Of a stretch of DNA of 64,000 bases, positions 61,488 through 64,000 are shown piece by piece. The position numbers and the translations under genes were made by a program. The DNA comes from Paenibacillus phocaeensis (lineage in GTDB: Bacteria; Bacillota; Bacilli; Paenibacillales; Paenibacillaceae): assembly GCF_900021165.1 (NCBI RefSeq), contig NZ_FCOQ01000021.1, forward strand, positions 2,567-66,566, read 5' to 3'. A model generated the notes under the pieces. It was not told where the DNA came from. It saw only the letters and a list, made by a program, of their open reading frames with translations, and searched no databases. Within the stretch, counting starts at the first letter, position 1; each line of letters starts with the position of its first letter.

Positions 61488-64000
61488 ATGGAGAAAACGT
61501 ACGTGAGCAGACGGAAGTCGCGATTCATTTGGGCGCATTTATTGACCGCTATGATTTTGTTGATCAGCAGTGTGCAAGCATTGCCTGCCCCGGCGGCTCA
61601 GGCGGCAGAGGGGGACTATTTGCTCTCCCTATATAGACCGGTCTACGCCTCTTCTTCATTGGGCGGCAATACGCCGGATATGGCGGTTGACGGCAATGAG
61701 AATACCCGGTGGGAAAGCGTTTGGAAGAAGGATCCGCAATGGATCTATGTCGATTTGGGCGCCAGTGCCGCCATCTCGAAGATTTCCGTCAAGTGGGAAA
61801 ACGCTTATGCCAGCGCGTTTGCGTTTGAGGTATCCGATGACGAAGTTCATTGGGAGCCGGTTTATTCGACGACGGAAGGAAAGGGCGGTTTGACCGAGGT
61901 TGAGGTGGCGGCCAAAGCCCGCTATGTCCGTATGTTAAGCACGAAGCGGGCACAAGAGGCTTATGGCGTGTCGATTTACGAATTTAACGTGTACGGCACT
62001 GGAGGCGTCAGCCTGCCTCCCAAGCCGGAAGCGGTAAATCTTGCGCTGGGCAAGGCGGTAACGGCGTCTTCGCTGGAAATCGATGAGCCGAGCAAATCCG
62101 CTGAAGATAAAGCCAAAATGGAAGAGAAGAACTACTTGGCGAGCAACGCGACCGATGGCAGCAACGATACCCGCTGGTCCTCGGTTTATAAAGATAACGA
62201 ATGGATTTATGTCGACTTGGGTGATGTCAGCGAGATCGGCAGCGTCTCCTTCAACTGGGAGGCGGCTTACGGACGCGCCTACGATATTCAGGTATCCGAA
62301 GATGCCGAGCACTGGACGACCGTTTATCGCCAGATCAACGGATCGGGCGGACGGGAGAGCATTCCGGTCTACGCGAAAGCCCGTTACGTGAAAATGGTCG
62401 GTCTTGGCCGCGGCTCTACCAATGGGTATTCACTGTATGAATTCGGCGTCTACGCCTATCGCGAAGGCGACCCGAAATCCACTTATGACATCCCGGAAAT
62501 TCCGGCCGCTTCCGCCGTTCAGGTTGGCGCGGGCAGCTACGAAATCAATGACGTGACGATGCTGGAGCCGAAAAATCCGAAGTATCGCACCTCCAATGTG
62601 AAAGCGCCGATTCCTTCAAATGATTGGTGGCAGTCGATCCTGATCTCCAATTTAGGCGATGGCAACAGCCTGGTGACGCTCCCGCTGAAGAACCGGTATA
62701 CCAAGCAGGGGCTGAATATTTTGAACCCGGGGGCCGGTTATGCTTCTGCGGATGGAGGTTCGATTGACGCCGACGGTGAACCGGATTTGATCCTGTCAAC
62801 CAATGACCTCAACCCGGCGGAGGTGGTCACGAAGATCTCCGGTTATGGCGACTATTCCGCCACGGTAGTGATGAGTGACGACGATACGGCGAAAATGAGC
62901 ACGACGTTCGTCAAAGGCTCGCCGTTCCTTTACAACACGTTCGAAAATCCGGATGCGGCGATCCTGCAGTCGCAGTACATCACCCGGTTGTATGACGATC
63001 ATGGTCAGCCGATCCTGCTCAATGACGGCGACGTGCTGACAGGCGATCATATCGGCATCGAGGTGACCAACCAGGATAAAGCGCCGCAGCCGCAGACATT
63101 CGTGCGGCATTACGGGGTGTTCGCTCCGGAAGGCACGTTGTTCATGAAACTTGGCAATACGATCAAGATCAAATTTGGCCAAGGCGACAGCTATCTGTCC
63201 CTGGCGGCGTTGCCGTCTGCGGAGGAGCTTGGCAACTATTATCAGCATGCCTATGCGTTCGTGACGGATACGCAAGTGGACTACCGGTATGATGAAGCGG
63301 CTTCGCTAGTGACGACCGATTTCCGCTCGATCACGGAGCTGAAGCGTCCGGGCTTCTCTTCGGACACGTTGATGGCGCTGCTCCCGCATCAATGGAAGAT
63401 CGCAACCACACCATTGACTAACCTAAGCTATCCTTCGATCCGCGGTTTGATGAAGGTTAGTGAAGGGAACTCTTTTACGACGCAAGACCGTTTCTACGGC
63501 ATCATCCCGCAGTTTGTCGAACCTGACGATCCGACCTATTCCCGGGCGCAGTTGATCGCGTACCTGGATCAATTGGATGCGGATGTATCAGGCAACCTCA
63601 TGAGCGACGATCCCTATTGGCAAGGGAAGAAGCTGCACCCCTTGTCCCTGGGTGTCTTGATCAGCGATCAGTTGGGCGACACGGAACGGAGAGATCGGTA
63701 TCTCTCCAAGCTGAAGGAGATTCTAACGGACTGGTATACCTACTCGCCGGAGGAACGGCTGCACTCGTATTATTTCCATTACTCGGACATATGGGGCGCG
63801 ATTTTCCCGTACGGCAGCGGGTATGGCGTGAATACGGGGTTGACGGATCACCATTTCACGTACGGCTATTATGTCTTCGCTTCCGCCGTGCTGGCGACGT
63901 ACGACAAGCAGTTCCTTCAGGATTACGGCGATATGGTGGAGTTGCTGATTCGCGACTATGCCAACCCGTCCAAGACGGACAGCCAGTTCCCTTGGCTTCG
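61488..64000 (+). CDS. Secreted GH81 endo-beta-1,3-glucanase with two discoidin domains (3' partial)
   Basis: Open from ATG 61488 (AAAGGAGAG upstream) to the window end, 837 codons without a stop. A signal peptide ends near residue 41. Two F5/8 type C (discoidin, CBM32-like) domains follow, about residues 47-165 and 185-322, each with the core WIYVDLG and an R-Y-V-(R/K)-M end. The glycoside hydrolase family 81 domain begins near residue 370 with APIPSNDWWQSILI and includes YGSGYGVNTGLTDHHFTYGYY, where Asp787 fits the catalytic acid. The catalytic Glu residues and any C-terminal modules lie beyond the window. GH81 enzymes cleave beta-1,3-glucan of fungal walls, laminarin or curdlan. Confidence 0.92.
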   Translation, partial: MEKTYVSRRKSRFIWAHLLTAMILLISSVQALPAPAAQAAEGDYLLSLYRPVYASSSLGGNTPDMAVDGNENTRWESVWKKDPQWIYVDLGASAAISKISVKWENAYASAFAFEVSDDEVHWEPVYSTTEGKGGLTEVEVAAKARYVRMLSTKRAQEAYGVSIYEFNVYGTGGVSLPPKPEAVNLALGKAVTASSLEIDEPSKSAEDKAKMEEKNYLASNATDGSNDTRWSSVYKDNEWIYVDLGDVSEIGSVSFNWEAAYGRAYDIQVSEDAEHWTTVYRQINGSGGRESIPVYAKARYVKMVGLGRGSTNGYSLYEFGVYAYREGDPKSTYDIPEIPAASAVQVGAGSYEINDVTMLEPKNPKYRTSNVKAPIPSNDWWQSILISNLGDGNSLVTLPLKNRYTKQGLNILNPGAGYASADGGSIDADGEPDLILSTNDLNPAEVVTKISGYGDYSATVVMSDDDTAKMSTTFVKGSPFLYNTFENPDAAILQSQYITRLYDDHGQPILLNDGDVLTGDHIGIEVTNQDKAPQPQTFVRHYGVFAPEGTLFMKLGNTIKIKFGQGDSYLSLAALPSAEELGNYYQHAYAFVTDTQVDYRYDEAASLVTTDFRSITELKRPGFSSDTLMALLPHQWKIATTPLTNLSYPSIRGLMKVSEGNSFTTQDRFYGIIPQFVEPDDPTYSRAQLIAYLDQLDADVSGNLMSDDPYWQGKKLHPLSLGVLISDQLGDTERRDRYLSKLKEILTDWYTYSPEERLHSYYFHYSDIWGAIFPYGSGYGVNTGLTDHHFTYGYYVFASAVLATYDKQFLQDYGDMVELLIRDYANPSKTDSQFPWL

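Overview
The window looks like the chromosome of a spore-forming, Gram-positive, moderately GC-rich bacillus, most likely Paenibacillus or a close relative. The reasons are two complete GerA-type spore germination receptor operons, Bacillus-like ribosome binding sites, sigma-W and sigma-G type promoters, many two-component and ABC-transporter genes, a GH81 glucanase with discoidin domains, and intergenic repeat families. No rRNA, insertion sequence, prophage or CRISPR array was seen. The genus is inferred from gene content, not from a marker gene.

Layout. 1-3.1 kb: the end of one half and all of the other half of an asymmetric heterodimeric ABC exporter, then a GNAT acetyltransferase. 4.0-9.1 kb: a five-gene branched-chain amino acid (liv) uptake operon. 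9.4-10.0 kb: a permuted papain-like hydrolase on the minus strand. 10.1-18.6 kb: a sugar module in which a YesN-type response regulator, a LytS/YesM-type sensor kinase and a lipoprotein binding protein are coupled by ATGA overlaps, followed by the mglBAC sugar transporter. The mglB promoter carries a 22-bp-spaced direct repeat just upstream of the -35. 18.7-22.1 kb: a CAP-domain protein, a 1.3-kb noncoding repeat array, and a pspA-DUF4178 pair behind a consensus-perfect sigma-W promoter. 22.2-29.8 kb: tRNA-Lys(CTT) on the minus strand, an SGNH hydrolase, an ABC exporter pair and topoisomerase IV (parE, parC). 29.8-37.95 kb: a LysR regulator divergent from ilvE, a MarR regulator, an RNA-modification pair (pseudouridine synthase and methyltransferase), a homodimeric ABC exporter, a tandem-GNAT protein and a YlmA-like ATPase.

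37.96-46.3 kb: two divergent germination receptor operons. The minus-strand operon runs A-C-D-B behind a sigma-G type promoter. The plus-strand operon runs A-B-C and ends in an unlisted 48-residue single-pass membrane protein. 46.5-50.6 kb: an HD-GYP protein, an L,D-transpeptidase, a MarR regulator with a tandem nitroreductase that share one operator sequence, and a PhnB-like protein. 50.6-51.25 kb: decayed repeats. 51.3-61.1 kb: an AlkC-like DNA glycosylase, YbaK, a YfbR-like HD protein, a LysR/SDR divergent pair, a serine hydrolase, a YnfA-family protein, a thioredoxin, a VOC protein, and a TetR regulator whose operator recurs before an ABC-2 exporter. 61.49 kb to the end: a secreted two-discoidin GH81 endo-beta-1,3-glucanase cut off by the window.

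The most useful new observations are regulatory. Three local regulator-target pairs (YesN/mgl, MarR/nitroreductase, TetR/exporter) can be linked by sequence alone, and two stress or sporulation sigma-factor promoters are readable. Two unrelated noncoding repeat families share the same plan of two direct plus two inverted motif copies.
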